In this document: in pieces, positions 11,054 to 22,568 of the stretch
Layout: each line of letters opens with the position of its first letter
How positions within the stretch are numbered: the first letter of the stretch is position 1
From: Cryoendolithus antarcticus
Taxonomy: Eukaryota > Ascomycota > Dothideomycetes > Cladosporiales > Cladosporiaceae
DNA: 64,000 nucleotides
Direction: 5' to 3'
Assembly: GCA_002077065.1 (NCBI GenBank)
Contig: NAJO01000005.1
Span: 62,001-126,000, forward strand
The notes under the pieces: generated by a model
The model's database searches: none
Seen by the model: only the letters and a program-made list of their open reading frames with translations
What the model was told of the DNA's origin: nothing
Program-made: the position numbers and the translations under genes

Positions 11054-12076
11054 AACAGCGATTGTAGTCGTGACAGGTGGTCGGACACAAGAAATTGCTG
11101 ATTGAACAGGAATACGAACACTTCGAGAGACATACCACTCCGGATCATGCGGCGAACAATAGAATACCATCAAGCCGTAATCCTCTCTGCAAACACGCTA
11201 TCGATAGCCGTGTAGCACGGCTCAACGAGTGGTCCAACATCTGCCATCGAGGATGAGCCGCGACCAAATGCGATTTTGTACAAGTGAAGAGCAGGGGCGA
11301 AGTGTCGTCTAGACGCGATCAGCCGCGTTATAGATTGCTTGCGTATAGTAGCGTCGTGACCTAGGCCGTCCAGGAAGCGGATATGCCATTGGCTGACTCG
11401 ATGTTTCGCAGCTCCATGGCGCAGGTCGCATCCTTACATCGATCCTACAGTAGGATTGCGATGAAGATCCTTCGCCGCATATACTGCGGTATGTACCTTT
11501 AGGATTCTGAGACTCGAGCAACTGTCTCACAGCTGCCGCTGATGACTAGTATTCCGGAAGTAAAAGCTGTCGAGCAAGCAATAACGCCGACCTTACGTTG
11601 TCATTAGTGACGGGGTGAAAGACGATCTTTGGAGAGTACAGTCCGTGGTGGAGGTGGATCCAAGTGAAATCGCTCATCACCAGTGTCAATGTGAGGTCGA
11701 GGCACAATCTACGGCGCCCCTTTTGTACAGCGCCCCTTTAAAGATGAAAAGAATAGCTGCGACATCTATAGAAGTCCTCATGAGTCCCCTCTAGCGTGCT
11801 CTGAACAACATTGTTGTCGTGAATCGAGTGTCTGATCGAGTCGGCTGATCCTGCCAAGCATGTCGCGCGGACGCTAGAGGGACGAGCCTTCCAATGACGT
11901 CCATTCAGCTACTGTAGAAGACACGGAGGAACTTGGTACCGAAGAACCGAGGAGTGTATTCATATTGGAAGCTTGAGCAATGTCTTGCGCGCGCACTCGT
12001 GCTGCCACTTCGTACAAGATCACGAACAAGTCTGAAGGTTGCTGTTGACCGACTGCTGCGTCCCGCAACCGCGACC
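11054..12076. other. Divergent intergenic region, P450 / RXT2
   Basis: About 1 kb between the P450 start and the RXT2 start. It should hold both promoters. I see no coding frame, RNA gene or repeat I would defend. Confidence 0.5.
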
Positions 12077-13644
12077 ATGGCCGCTCAACAGATTCAAATA
12101 GCGGAGACGATACGCGCCATGAAGCTCGCGCTGAAGCGAAGACCAGATGGTAGGACCTTATCATTCGACGTGGTAGAACAAAGCTAACAGGTCCAGACGC
12201 GGAGGACAGCGATGACTTGGCGACTTACACGAACCGCGGCAACAAGCTCAAGAGACGTGCACAATTCGTCCGCGAAGGCCGTCTCGACAACACTGGACGA
12301 CTCGCCTACCGAAAGACAATCAATCATGCCGGCTACACGCGTCAGATAATCGCGAGCAAGCCTCCGCTACTAGACGATGACGGCGAGCTGCATTCGCCTG
12401 GCTCGTCGGACGATGAGCACGAGCGACATCTGGAACCAGCCGAGGAGGATCCCTTCGGGCAGGTGCGGCTGCAGCAGCTGCTGAGGCCAATCACGGCAGC
12501 ACACGAGCTTGTAGAACATCCTGGGTTGAGTGCTGCGTACAAGAGCTCGGCTTTAACGCAGATGACTGAGGACGCGGCAGACGCGCTGAGGAGAGAAAGA
12601 GATTGTCTACTGAGCGCAAAGCGGTTGCTGCGACGCTTTCGTGGCGAGCCGGATTGGGTGCCTTGCGGGACGTTCGAAGGCGAGCACGATGAGATGCTCC
12701 TACACGAACAGACTGCGCAGAGTATGGACATCAGCGAAGATAGTGCCGCGAACGCATCTGGACCACGAAGTGTTCTAGCCGACAGCAACGGCGAGATCGG
12801 TACCGATGTCGCGATGGAGGACAACGGTATTCCTGACACGCCTGAACTCAGTAACGGCGTGCACGCTATCGACATGGCACGCTCAGATCAAACGGCGAAT
12901 GGAGACCACGGTGTGGTGGATATCAAGGACGTAGCAGGAGAGCCCACGCCTCGCGCTGATGACCCTGTGAAGGAAGTCGAAGACAGTACAATTGTGGAGA
13001 ATGGCACAGTCAACAGCGAGGCCGTTGAGGACGGGTCTCTGCTAGCAGTCTCCAACCCTACGCTAGACATTCTTCGAAGGTCAACAGACCGTGCGGACAG
13101 CGAGAACGGCTCACACTCAGGCTCAGGAAAGACACACGGCATGACGACACGAGCAAGAGCTCGCTCCCCTGACCTCACCCCGTCTCCATCGCCCACACCC
13201 AGCGACTCTGCATCCGCCATCCCTGCGATACACCCTTGGTTCATCGCACCATCCTCCAGCATACCCGACAGAGACCTCGGTCTTCCCGGTAACGAAGCAG
13301 CAGAGACGCGTAAGATCCTACTGCTATATTGCCAGAAGCAAGAGCAAGTCATACGATCACTAGAGACATTATACTTCGGCTTGCAGAAAGCAGAGCGCCT
13401 GCGATCGTACGTGTTCCGTGCGGCCAAGGCCAGTGGACATCTGTTGGATGATGGGAAGGGCAATTGGAGGACGGAGATGAGCGATGGTGAGGACTGGTAT
13501 GACCCCGATGAGTGGAATCTGGCGGCTTGGGAGCTGAAGGACGGCGTTCTGGAGAAGGGCAAGGATGAGGTTGAGGATCCTGCTGAAGAGGAGGGGCGCA
13601 GAGGTGGGCGGCGGAGGAGGGTAGCAGGGGCGAAAGCTGGTTGA
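12077..13644 (+). CDS. RXT2: Rxt2-like subunit of the Rpd3L histone deacetylase complex
   Basis: Model: join(12077..12149, 12197..13644), 506 residues. Exon 1 encodes MAAQQIQIAETIRAMK and exon 2 opens into DAEDSDDLATYTNRGNKLKRRAQF. The TNRGNKLKR motif and the following YRKTINHAGYTR segment are the N-terminal signature of fungal Rxt2 (RXT2_N family). Rxt2 is a subunit of the large Rpd3 histone deacetylase complex in the nucleus, which represses promoters. The middle is acidic and low-complexity. The last ~130 residues are helical with a WYDPDEWNLAAWEL segment and a basic tail. The intron has two acceptors 6 nt apart (after 12190 and after 12196), both in frame; the second sits at a better distance from the CTAAC branch site. 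Confidence 0.85.
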
Positions 13645-14031
13645 GACAGGACGATGCGGTGAGCGGACTCGCTGGGTGGGGATACGATCGCTATCATCAA
13701 AGATGCCCGATCCTGTATTGCACACGCGCAAAAAGCATGCCAAGCTCCCTGCTTTGTGTGGATGCAAAGGCAATCTGGGGCTTTGTATGCAGCTGGTACA
13801 GTGCACTATGCCTTCCACCATGCTTGCAATGATGCGTGACGCGTGGTTGCCTCCCTGCCGCCACTCCACATGCCCTATACCGCCGGCTCGACCAGTGGCC
13901 CGGAAGACTTTTGCCCCACGCGCTGCGGTGTCGTTCCGCAAGGACTCACTTCCCCCGTTGCTCGTAGCGCCCGGCTACGGCCGCGATGCCCCCCTTTCTC
14001 TCCAGCCGATCTCATCCTGACCATGTCCGAC
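13645..14031. other. Convergent intergenic region RXT2 / MOB2
   Basis: 387 bp between two stop codons. It is expected to hold the 3' ends of both transcripts. Nothing else recognisable. Confidence 0.5.
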
Positions 14032-15587
14032 TCACGCAGCAGCACTCACAGCCTGGCTTGCCCCCTGCCCCATCCCCCCCGCACTCCCCGGCGCACTCGC
14101 CTCCTCCTTCCCAACCTTAGGCAACACCCCCTGCTTCACCCAAAGCTCAACAAGCGGCTGCATAGGCTCCACATCCCTCTCAGCCAGCAACCCATACAAC
14201 CTCCCCACATTAACAAAATGCACAAAACACGTATTTAACTCCCTATAAGCGCCCAGATCCCAGAACGCCAACCAGTGAGACCAGTACAAGTGCGCGTAGC
14301 AGCGGAACATCTGCTTGTACATGTTCTTCAGCTCTGCCTCGTAGCGCTGCGGGAAGCCGGACGGTTTGCCGAGCCAGTAGCTAGGGTCGGAGGACTGCTG
14401 GGCTGGGGAGGGGATTGCAGGGGCCGTGGCGAAGGGGTCGACAGGGAAGAGGGTTGTGTCGAGGACTTTGCCGCCGACCCAGGTCTGGATGTGTTTTGTG
14501 TAGGTTGGGGCGGGAAGGGGCATGGGGTTGCGGTTCTGGTCGATCCAGGTGTACGATGCGCTGGAGTGTGAGTGAGTATGTATGTTACGAAGAGGAGGGG
14601 GTGATGGGCGCGACTTACGATCCGGCTGACATTGTGGGGCAGGATTGGTCGCTGCAGATTGATTTGCCACGCGTTGGGTCGACCTCTTGGACGATCTTGA
14701 GCATGCCGCCGAGCAGGCGATATTGCTCTGACACTACACAGGGAGTCAACGAAGGTGTCTCGTATGCGAAGAGCACCACCTGGACCTACTCTGATGCGCC
14801 AGCCATTCGCCCTGCTCGACCAGCTGCGGCTTCATCGCTAATGTCATAAAGTTGCCACGCGCGATGAACCCGGAATGTTCCTCACGGAAGAAAAGCGGGA
14901 TCTTGTTCGTCGGTGTCTGGTTGGTCTGATGTGCTGAGTCGTTGTGCTGCATCGTGGCGGTCAACGACGGTGAAGCAGGTCCGTTTGGCAGTGGTGGCGG
15001 AATGAGCGACGATGGGCTGTATGTCGTGGGCGATGAAGTGTTGCTTCGATTCGGTGCTTGTGGTTGGTTTGAACGCGTGGGGTTTGATCCTCGACCGAAG
15101 GCACGTCTGAAAGGTGACAAGTGTTAGTGATGCAGTAGGTACGGATGTGAGAATTAACGTAGAAGGCGCATTGGCTTGCGCTCCACGCCCGATCTCAATC
15201 CGTGAAAAATGCCAAATAGGGCCAACGAAGATGCACGCTATGTGCTGTGCGCTGTGTGCTGCTGATATCGGCTCCAGGAAAGTCATTGCAGTCGTTGACC
15301 ACCGAGAAGCGTCGATGCTCAGAGCTGTATTGTAACAACTCCTAGCAAGAAGTCTCTGCATGAACGCTGTCCGAATTACTCTGGATCATCGAGGCGCTCC
15401 ATTCTCCCGAGCGAAGGCAATCCATCCAAGAGTGGCGGTGCTGATGCTGCTTCTTGGCCAATGCGGTGGAGGAGTCGAAATCGCAACATCGCATCCAGTG
15501 TGATCGAGCTTGCCCAGGTCCAAATTTTGCGGAGATAGGGACCGGAAGAAAGGGCAGCACTCACAAGTTGTTCATCCAGGAGGTCAT
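14032..15587 (-). CDS. MOB2: Mob1/phocein family protein, Mob2-like NDR kinase coactivator
   Basis: Model: complement(join(14032..14560, 14619..14733, 14790..15106, 15565..15587)), 327 residues. The Mob zinc site is complete: CSDQSC (CX4C) in exon 3 and HLYWSH (HX4H) in exon 4. PTMSAG then YTWID follow the family pattern and favour Mob2, the partner of Cbk1/COT1-type kinases that controls polar growth, over Mob1. An insertion of about 20 residues lies between the TWV...TLFP segment and FPQRYEAELKNMYKQM. Exon 1 is only 23 nt (MTSWMNNL) and is separated by a 458-nt intron, so the start is the weakest part of the model. A second in-frame acceptor for exon 3 lies 6 nt downstream. Head-to-head with LEO1. 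Confidence 0.8.
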
Positions 15588-16065
15588 GTTGGCGAGTCCT
15601 CGGATCCGGCAAGCGGTATTTAAGTATACCTATATGTGCCCTGCAGATCGCTCAGAAGCATGCGGCTTGTCTCATGAGTCTGCTCACACTTGTCAACAAA
15701 TAAAACGATCGCAACGCGGTTGAAGTCTGGATCGACGAGAGGAGGTCGCTGAGTAAGGAGTAAGAGACTGATATAGGGTGAAACCACTCATATGTCTGAG
15801 CAAGGGGGGCGATTGAGTACTTCAGCCACAGCGGTTGAACTTCCGCTTTTTGGTGTGGCTGACCCAACTTTACCTCCGCGAAGCACATGCACGCGATTCC
15901 ACAGCTCCTCATCTTCATTCACGGCTATTGTCTGCGCGTATTGACCACTTCCCAGCTCGTCCTTGGTACAGTCCGAAGCGAGAGCGACCTCTTCCCTAGT
16001 TCCGTACACTGCCTCACGAGCATTGAAGGCGCATACCTGAAGTCCTCCAACAATCTAGGAGCGCA
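15588..16065. promoter_or_regulatory. Shared divergent promoter, MOB2 / LEO1
   Basis: 478 bp separate the two start codons, so promoter elements for both genes must lie here. A TTTAAG/TATACC stretch near 15619-15631 could act as an AT-rich core element for MOB2. No specific factor site recognised. Confidence 0.55.
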
Positions 16066-17751
16066 ATGGCTTCAGCGGCCGTAGTAGGCGCGAATATCGC
16101 ACAGGAGCCCGAAGGACTGTACGAACGACAGAACGGTATCATCAGCGGAGTCGTCGCGCCGGGTGAGAAGCTGCTACCAGATGATGCGGACGAAGATGGC
16201 CCAGACGTCGAAGCTGGGGTGCGGTTAGGAAATGGCCAGACAGAGGCAGAGAAGGCCGAGGACGCGCAGACGAGTGGACCTGCTGTGGAGGACTTGTTTG
16301 GCGACGACGAGAGCGAGAACGAGCTGCCAGATGACCCTTTGTGAGCGCAAGCTAGAGCCAAAGGTGCGGACCAGTGTACTGATTTCATCAACAGAGCAAA
16401 GCCGCGAGAGCTCGACGACAAGGAGCTCGACTCTGGCGACGATGAGGGCAGGAAAGACCGCGCTGTGGACGATGTTCAAGAAGATGTGGAGGAGGAAGAG
16501 GCAGCAGATCCCGTCACATCACTGGACGTCGAGATGCCACGACAAGTTGGTCCCGAGCCCAGCGACGGCGAGATGTACATCCTCAAGGTCCCGCCCTTCA
16601 TGGCTGTCGAGCCTCGAGCATGGCAGCCTGCCGAGTTTCAACCGCCCAGCGCCGACCACCACTCTACCACCGCTGGCCCAACCTTCTCCGCCTTCAACAC
16701 AGCCATGACTACTCTACGATGGCGACGCTCCCCCTCAGACCGCTCCCAACTTCAATCCAATGCTCGCATAAACCGCTGGAGCGACGGCTCTCTGACCTTC
16801 CAGCTAGCCTCAGACCCAACAACGCAATACGACATGCCCAGCAACCCACTCGCACCACCGCAACGGAACCCAGTAATCCCCACCCCAACCTCCATCCGCT
16901 CAGACAACAAGAAGTCCGGCCGCTCCAACACCGACTCCGCCAGCCTAGACGAACCCTACAACCCCAACAAAGACGCCCTGACCTACCTCGCAACCCCCTA
17001 CCCCTCGAGCGAAACCGTCCGCATAACGCACAAAATCACCACCGCCCTCTCAATCGCGCAATCCTCGGCCATAACCGACGATGCAATCGAGCAGCTTCAA
17101 AACTCCCTCGCAGCCGCCACGAACGCGACGAAAGTGCAAGGCGTGGGCGCGAGGGAGCTGTTGACAGTGGATGAGGATCCGGAGCTTGAGCGGAAGAGGC
17201 AGGAGTTGGCGGAGCGAGACAAGATGCGCGCCCGCAAACGCACAGAAGCCCAGCGCGAGCGCGAACTAGAACGCTCCGACCGCGCGCTCGGCAAAGTCGG
17301 TCTCGGCTCCCGCTCTGGCGGTGGCGGCCTCAATGCCTCAATGCTCGAGGATGAGGAAGGGACATTCAGCTCTGCGAAGCGGGCTAAAGGGCCTGGCAAG
17401 CCGAGGGCGAAGAAGCCGAGGCGGCCGAATTCGGAGTACAGCAGTGACGAAGACTACGGACGCAAAGGCTTTCAGGTGCGGCAAGAAGAATACGAGTCTG
17501 ATGACGGATTCCTCGCGCGCAGCGATGAGGAGGAGGAAGAAGGCGAGGAGGGCAGCGATGATGGGGAGGATCCGGATGATGGGATTGTAGAGGAGAGGAG
17601 GAGGGAGAGGACGCCGAAGCGGGATCGGGATGTGGGTGGGGATGAGGATGCGGAGGGGGAGGTAGAGGATGATGGGGATGCGGTTGCTGCGAAGGCGGCG
17701 GAAGGGAGGAAGCGGAGGAAGGTTGTTGTTGATGATGAGGAGGAGGAGTAG
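16066..17751 (+). CDS. LEO1: Leo1, Paf1 complex subunit
   Basis: Model: join(16066..16340, 16395..17751), 543 residues; the 54-nt intron ends TACTGAT...CAACAG. The Leo1 core lies at about residues 160-340: MYILKVPPFMAVEP, NARINRWSDGS, a SET-like strand pattern and YLATPYPSSETVRITHKITT. N- and C-terminal parts are highly acidic with repeated Asp/Glu runs, as in all Leo1 proteins. Leo1 is part of the Paf1 elongation complex bound to RNA polymerase II, needed for co-transcriptional histone modification. A charged helix (ELERKRQELAERDKMRARKR) follows the core, as in yeast Leo1. Confidence 0.93.
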
Positions 17752-18060
17752 ATGATGGGTCTTGCTGCGGTTAGATTGATGAAGACAGTGTACGATCAGG
17801 AAGATGAAAGTCGAGTGTGTACATCACGGCTTCGGACACACGGACTGGTCTGTTCTTCCATGCGATGCACGATCTCTGGCTCGTTGTGGTGACAGCCAAA
17901 AGCGGAAGCGATGTCGCGCCAGAGCGGCTCCTGTATATTCCCGCCCTTCTGGCAGCACAATTGCGGATGCCTCGTTGTCCCTCTCTTACAAGTGCGCTAC
18001 CGCATGTAATCCCACCTCGTGACAGCTCCGTTACTATCAGGGTCTCTACACTCTGGGCCA
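17752..18060. other. Convergent intergenic region LEO1 / BTB gene
   Basis: 309 bp between two stop codons. Expected to hold both 3' ends. Nothing else seen. Confidence 0.5.
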
Positions 18061-19158
18061 TCAAACTTCCACACCATCCCACGGCTTCGAACACCGCCGC
18101 GTATCACGATGGACGTGATATCGACAGCGATCCACTCTCCAGGGCTCAACGATCCGCGGATCGCTGTTCATGCCATTGGCAGCTTTAAGTCCGCGCTGGA
18201 CTTCGAAGATGAATTGCTGCGGGCCCACGGCGTCTTCATGAGGGATTTCGATGCCGGTGCCCAAGCCTTTCCATACATGGAAGTCGACAATCAAATGGCA
18301 CATCTTGTCGCCCCAAGGCATGTGGGTGTAGAGAGATGTGGCCAACGAAGTGGGGTAGAATTCCTGTCAGTGCATGGTCAGTCGATGCTGGCGGTACGGG
18401 GTCCGTTAGGTTCGGTACAACGTACAGAGCCATCAACTTTCTCGATCATGGCGTCGACGATGAGGTTGGCGAACTTTTCGTCCCGTAGGTCAACGCCGAC
18501 CATGTAAGCGTTTGCGAGTCTTCCCCACTCACGATCCGCCAAGACAAGCTCTTCAGCGGTTGTCTCTTCTTCGTCGGGCACGCTGGTGAATAGACGGCCT
18601 GTGTATAGCCACATGCGGTACAACTCGACGGACTCTGGGGAGTGCGACTCAAGGACTATGAAGCCTTCTTGATAGAGCTCCTGTAAGGCTGTAATGGTGC
18701 TGAAGCCGAGCAGATTGGTGTGGAGGGTAGTCACGATGCGGTCTGGTCCGACGAAAAGGAAGAGCACATGGGTGCCGAGTCTGGGTATTGTAAGCAGTCA
18801 ACACTCGGACGGGTGTAGAATAAAGTTCACTCACTTCGGAGCGGCATCGATCGGCGAGCGACGGCGTCGCATCACAGCTCTGGGACGCTTGGGTCTGATT
18901 TTGGAGCTTTCTTCGGCGATTTCTTCGACATCGCTGTCCTCCGTGGGCGGAGGAGGCTTGCGACGACGGCGCTTGGGAGTCTTCTTACCATTGCTCCTGC
19001 TGGCACCGCTATCTTCAGTGTCAGCGCTACGATATATTGAGGGCCTCCAGCACTCACAGCTCTGGTGATAAAGTCGAACGAGTAACTCTCTGCTCACTCA
19101 TCTCGCGGGGCTGTATTGGGAGATGGTGTCGAACGACCTTCTTCAGGCGGCCCATGTT
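18061..19158 (-). CDS. BTB/POZ-domain protein
   Basis: Model: complement(join(18061..18363, 18426..18780, 18835..19008, 19058..19158)), 310 residues; three introns of 49-62 nt, all GT-AG and in frame. Residues ~1-95 are a basic, disordered arm with KKTPKRRRRK followed by an acidic patch, which could be a nuclear localisation signal. Residues ~95-215 fit a fungal BTB domain: FLFVGPDR, a buried helix, LYRMWLYTGRLF, ELVLADREWGRLANAY, FANLIVDAMIEK. Such proteins usually have the BTB as the only domain, dimerise, and may act as Cul3 adaptors. The function of this member is unknown. The last exon is not similar to any motif I know. Confidence 0.8.
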
Positions 19159-19445
19159 GGCGGTGTATGTGGTCTAGCTTGTAGGGTATTGACTTTCGAA
19201 TGCGGGAGTGTGAAGTGAGGGTTGAGGTTCAGTGAAGTGGGCGCCTACTTTCACGTGCTCATATGCAAGCCACGCGGTCCGTAGACCAGTACTGTTGTCA
19301 AACATGTGATCGAGCCAGATTGTCGCAAGGCTTCGCTCTTCTCTGGATGCGGTTGGGTTACTGCGCTCCCTGCGACAAATCAGCTGCATCGAAGAGTCTA
19401 TACCTGCTATGCAACGCTCTGCTCCTCTTCCGGTTCGCTCAGGAC

Positions 19446-21032
19446 TTACGAAGCAAAGATCTTCTCCAACAAATACGTCCCAAAGATCCCTGTCCCCGGA
19501 CTTCCCACGCACCTGCTTAGCCGATTTCCAGCCTTCGCACTCAACCAAGCTCCATGGTCACTCGAGATCTCCTCCTCCAAGTCCACCTCCCTCTTCCTCC
19601 GACTCCGTCGATCAATAACGCACATCCCCCTGGTCCACTGACCCGAAGTCTCGACCCGGATGTCCTCATCCCTCACTAGTTCCCACTTCGGATCCAGCTG
19701 CGTGATGCAGTACCATATCGTCATTGGGTCGTGTAGGTGCAGACCGACTGCGTCACCGGAGACGTCGTCTTGCAGCGACTCGACTTTGCGGAAGGTCGAG
19801 TTCAGCCAGGCTGACACCCATTCTGCTAGTGGTGAGCCAGCGGTGATGAGAGGTGCGGTGAAGGACTGAAATTCGCCGCGAGAGATTTCGTGCTGTTGGG
19901 TGATGTCTAGAGGGAAGAGGGTGACGTTTAGTTGCTTCGACAATGTTCCGGGGTAAGGTTGGAGATAGGGTGGCGGTGCTTGGTCGGCTTTTTGGCCAGC
20001 AGGTGTCGGCGGAACAGGAGGCATAGTGGAATGCGGACTCGGGGACGTCAGGGCGTAGACGCGTGCTGCTGCGACGGTGTCGGCGAAGGTGTTGAATTCG
20101 GCGACGGGGGTGACCTAGTTTTTGAGAGTCAGCGCGGTACGGATGGGGCCAGGAGCGTGCTTTATGAGGCGGAAGCGCGGCTCTGGAATATCGAGTGTGG
20201 ACCTTGCACAGCGAAGTGGTGATCGTACATTTCCTACTTCGTAGATGTTGCCACCCATTACCACGACCTCCTTCACTCGGAGGAAGGTCTCTGGATCCTC
20301 GGCTGCGGCGATCGCCAGGTTGGTCAAGGGACCGACAGCAACGATAGTGATGGTGTTTGGTTCGTTCTCGCGGAGCAGCCGTAAGATCTCCAGATGAGCG
20401 GGTACTTGTGAAGGAGTGAACAGAGCCGGACTTTCCAACTCTTTGCGGAGCTCGTCGATCTCGGGGTCCTTGGGCGCCTTCGTGATGTCGAACAACTCCT
20501 TCCAGGTGTCTGCAGGCGATAAGTGAGGATGCTATGTTAGTGTCAGCATCCTAGACAGGCGACATCCGTCGATCCGCACGTACAGAGTCCGAGATGCCTC
20601 CCAGGCCATCAGTTCCATCTGGGCTGGAGTTAGCAATGATCATGTCGCCAGAGCTTTCTTCTATACCTACGGAAATAGTCTGCCATGAGCTTCGTGTCCG
20701 ATAGAGGATGCTCGGGTCCAACAGAGACGATCGGTTTCGTCTTCAGCAGCGTCTCGAAGCCGACCTTACGACCATTGGCTTTCCGCCACTCGATCTCCTT
20801 CTCAATGTGGTAGAACAGCGAGACGACATTGCGAAGACAGCTCTCTAATTCGACGTTGCCATATGTAGCGGAAACCATGAGAACCTCAAGATCTTGTGGT
20901 GATGCTGCGAACGCCAGCAGCATTGCCAGCGTGTCGTCGCATCCCTTGTCGTTAGTCAGCAATTGTCTATTACGCGATGGAAGAAAACAGTCGAACCGGA
21001 TCTGTGTCGATTATAACTTTGCGAGGCGCCAT
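19446..21032 (-). CDS. Inosine-uridine preferring nucleoside hydrolase family protein
   Basis: Model: complement(join(19446..20114, 20229..20531, 20584..20618, 20671..20944, 20997..21032)), 438 residues. Exon 1 is 36 nt and ends inside the catalytic loop; splicing rebuilds DTDPGCDD (residues 9-16), the calcium and ribose site of nucleoside hydrolases. Other family motifs: VAVGPLTNLAIA, VVMGGN, EFNTFAD and DAVGLHLHDP, so all expected active-site residues are present. Homologues hydrolyse ribonucleosides to base and ribose in salvage. No signal peptide, so cytosolic. The small 35-nt exon 3 encodes HGTDGLGGISDS, a family motif, which supports the splice choice. A Pro-rich insertion (~residues 240-265) is of a type common in filamentous fungi. 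Confidence 0.9.
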
Positions 21033-21610
21033 ACTTGAGAAGACCTTTATCGACCAAGAGGGTTCCGTGTTTGAGTCTAGTCCGATTAGGTGCTGTCGCT
21101 TGCTCTACGATAGCAATTGGGGTACTTCGAGGCGTACTGAATGCTGTAGGTCGATATTGATGATCAAGTCTGTCAGGAAGACATATGAACAAATTGGAAT
21201 GATACTCAACTGCTTACAAAGTACACCGCTAGGGCGTACAGATCGTCGAAACACCCACATCCCGTGGTGTTGGCATCGATGAAGTCCCCGCCAAGCACCA
21301 ACGCGAGTCAGCGAGCGAAACATCAAAACCTCAGCAACCGATTCGATCTCTTTCTCTTCCTTCTGTACAATGTCTAATCAGGCCACTATTAGAGTCTCGG
21401 TTCAAACGATCAGTGTTTGAGCAGGGTATAAGACCCCTTTCCACGTGCTCCCGTGTGCCTAAGAGCGAATACTTCCGCCCTCGTTCAACTCTGGCCTTGA
21501 TTTCTATGGACTGAGGTAGAATTGTTTGGGTGGTACAATACTTGTACACACCGTCTCGGTCACTGCTAGCAATGAGACGATGAGTGTCACTCGAGATTGG
21601 AGCGCTCGGC
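21033..21610. other. Intergenic region upstream of nucleoside hydrolase
   Basis: 578 bp containing the promoter of the nucleoside hydrolase and the 3' region of CMC4. A minus-strand stretch at about 21213-21290 reads like the DD motif of nucleoside hydrolases, but stops surround it (see rejected items). Confidence 0.45.
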
Positions 21611-22079
21611 TCACTGGCCTTGTGCTCGTTGGCGCATCTTCAGGCTGATGGAAAAGTCAGATCGTTGTAGAAGCCAGCTAGAGTCAACAACCGTTCTCAC
21701 CGAAGTAGGTTTGCCTTCGGGCAGCTGACAGTCGACGCCTCGTCGCCATTGCGCTGGTAGAAGAGATTGCAGCACTCATATAGCGCATCGACCTAGTATG
21801 GCCGGGGCCTTGTCAATACTGCTATGGAGGATGTCACTCGGGAGAGCAGGACTGACCTGCTTCTGACACCTCGACTCATCGTAGCCATTTCGTTGTATGC
21901 ACGCTATCACGAAAAGTCAGCATCGCTCTATGATCTTGCAGGCTACCCTTACTCACCTTGTATAGCACATGCTCGGGGGTGACACGGTGGATCGAACTTC
22001 ACATCCTTCTCTAGAGTGCTCTGCCATCACTTCGTCAGCTATGGCTCACGTTCGCACGACTTCAATGGCGTCTCACCAT
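21611..22079 (-). CDS. CMC4: Cmc4-like mitochondrial intermembrane-space CHCH protein, five exons
   Basis: Model: complement(join(21611..21644, 21701..21792, 21857..21903, 21957..22020, 22077..22079)), 79 residues. All four introns (53-64 nt) have GT-AG ends. The first exon is the ATG alone; intron 1 starts GTGAGA and ends GGCAG. The product has the Cmc4 pattern: PPCHPRACAIQ (CX4C), then CIQRNGYDESRC, LYECCNLFYQRNGD, STVSCPK and a basic LLRLKMRQRAQG tail. Cmc4 proteins are twin-cysteine helical-hairpin proteins imported through Mia40 into the mitochondrial intermembrane space and linked to respiratory-chain biogenesis. Simple ORF calling misses this gene. Divergent from SUMO, with 489 bp between start codons. 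Confidence 0.9.
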
Positions 22080-22568
22080 GGTACTGCCCCAATATTGAGA
22101 TTTCTCGTCAGTTCGGGTACCTTCTCGTGACTTCACGTGCGTTCTCGTTCCTTTTGCCTACGTGAAGCCTTTCACGTCATCTTTGAGGTCTTGGCAGTCG
22201 CAACCGCGGCACCACCTCACCTTCGTCTTGATCGTAACACTTCTTGCCACACCCACAGTTAGGACAATCCACACACTCCAGCACATAGGGACGAAGGTAA
22301 GCACCTCCCACACAACTTTACAGGAGCGTGTAGTCTTGCCTCACGAATGAGGCAACCGCGACTGTGCCACCAAAGCTAATCCTCACTCGTTGACAAAAGG
22401 CGTCCTTCACTCTCACTTCCCGACCACTTCACACCACAACACCACTCCCGTGCGATCACGCGCCAACCTTAGTCAGCCACTGTCAACTACAAACCCCATT
22501 TCGCCTCCACAACCCTTTCCCACACCAACACCTCTTCCACCAACCAACCGCCCCACCACAACCCAAAC
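22080..22568. promoter_or_regulatory. Shared divergent promoter, CMC4 / SMT3
   Basis: 489 bp between two start codons. The last ~75 bp before the SMT3 ATG are almost free of G on the plus strand (C, A and T only), the usual composition of highly expressed fungal leaders. Three near-identical TTCACGT/CACGT words occur between 22130 and 22175. Confidence 0.5.

Noticed and set aside
9457..11173. Longer P450 start at 11173
   Set aside because: It adds a non-hydrophobic stretch before the membrane anchor. The ATG at 11053 gives a standard microsomal N-terminus.
12342..13941. Long minus-strand frames across RXT2
   Set aside because: Antisense shadows; the plus strand has the recognisable Rxt2 motif and correct splicing.
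21213..21290. Minus-strand reading like a nucleoside-hydrolase DD motif (GDFIDANTTGCGCFDDLYALAV) upstream of the hydrolase
   Set aside because: A clean 36-nt exon at 20997-21032 supplies the real DTDP motif and matches the family start. The upstream reading is bounded by stops with no fitting acceptor.
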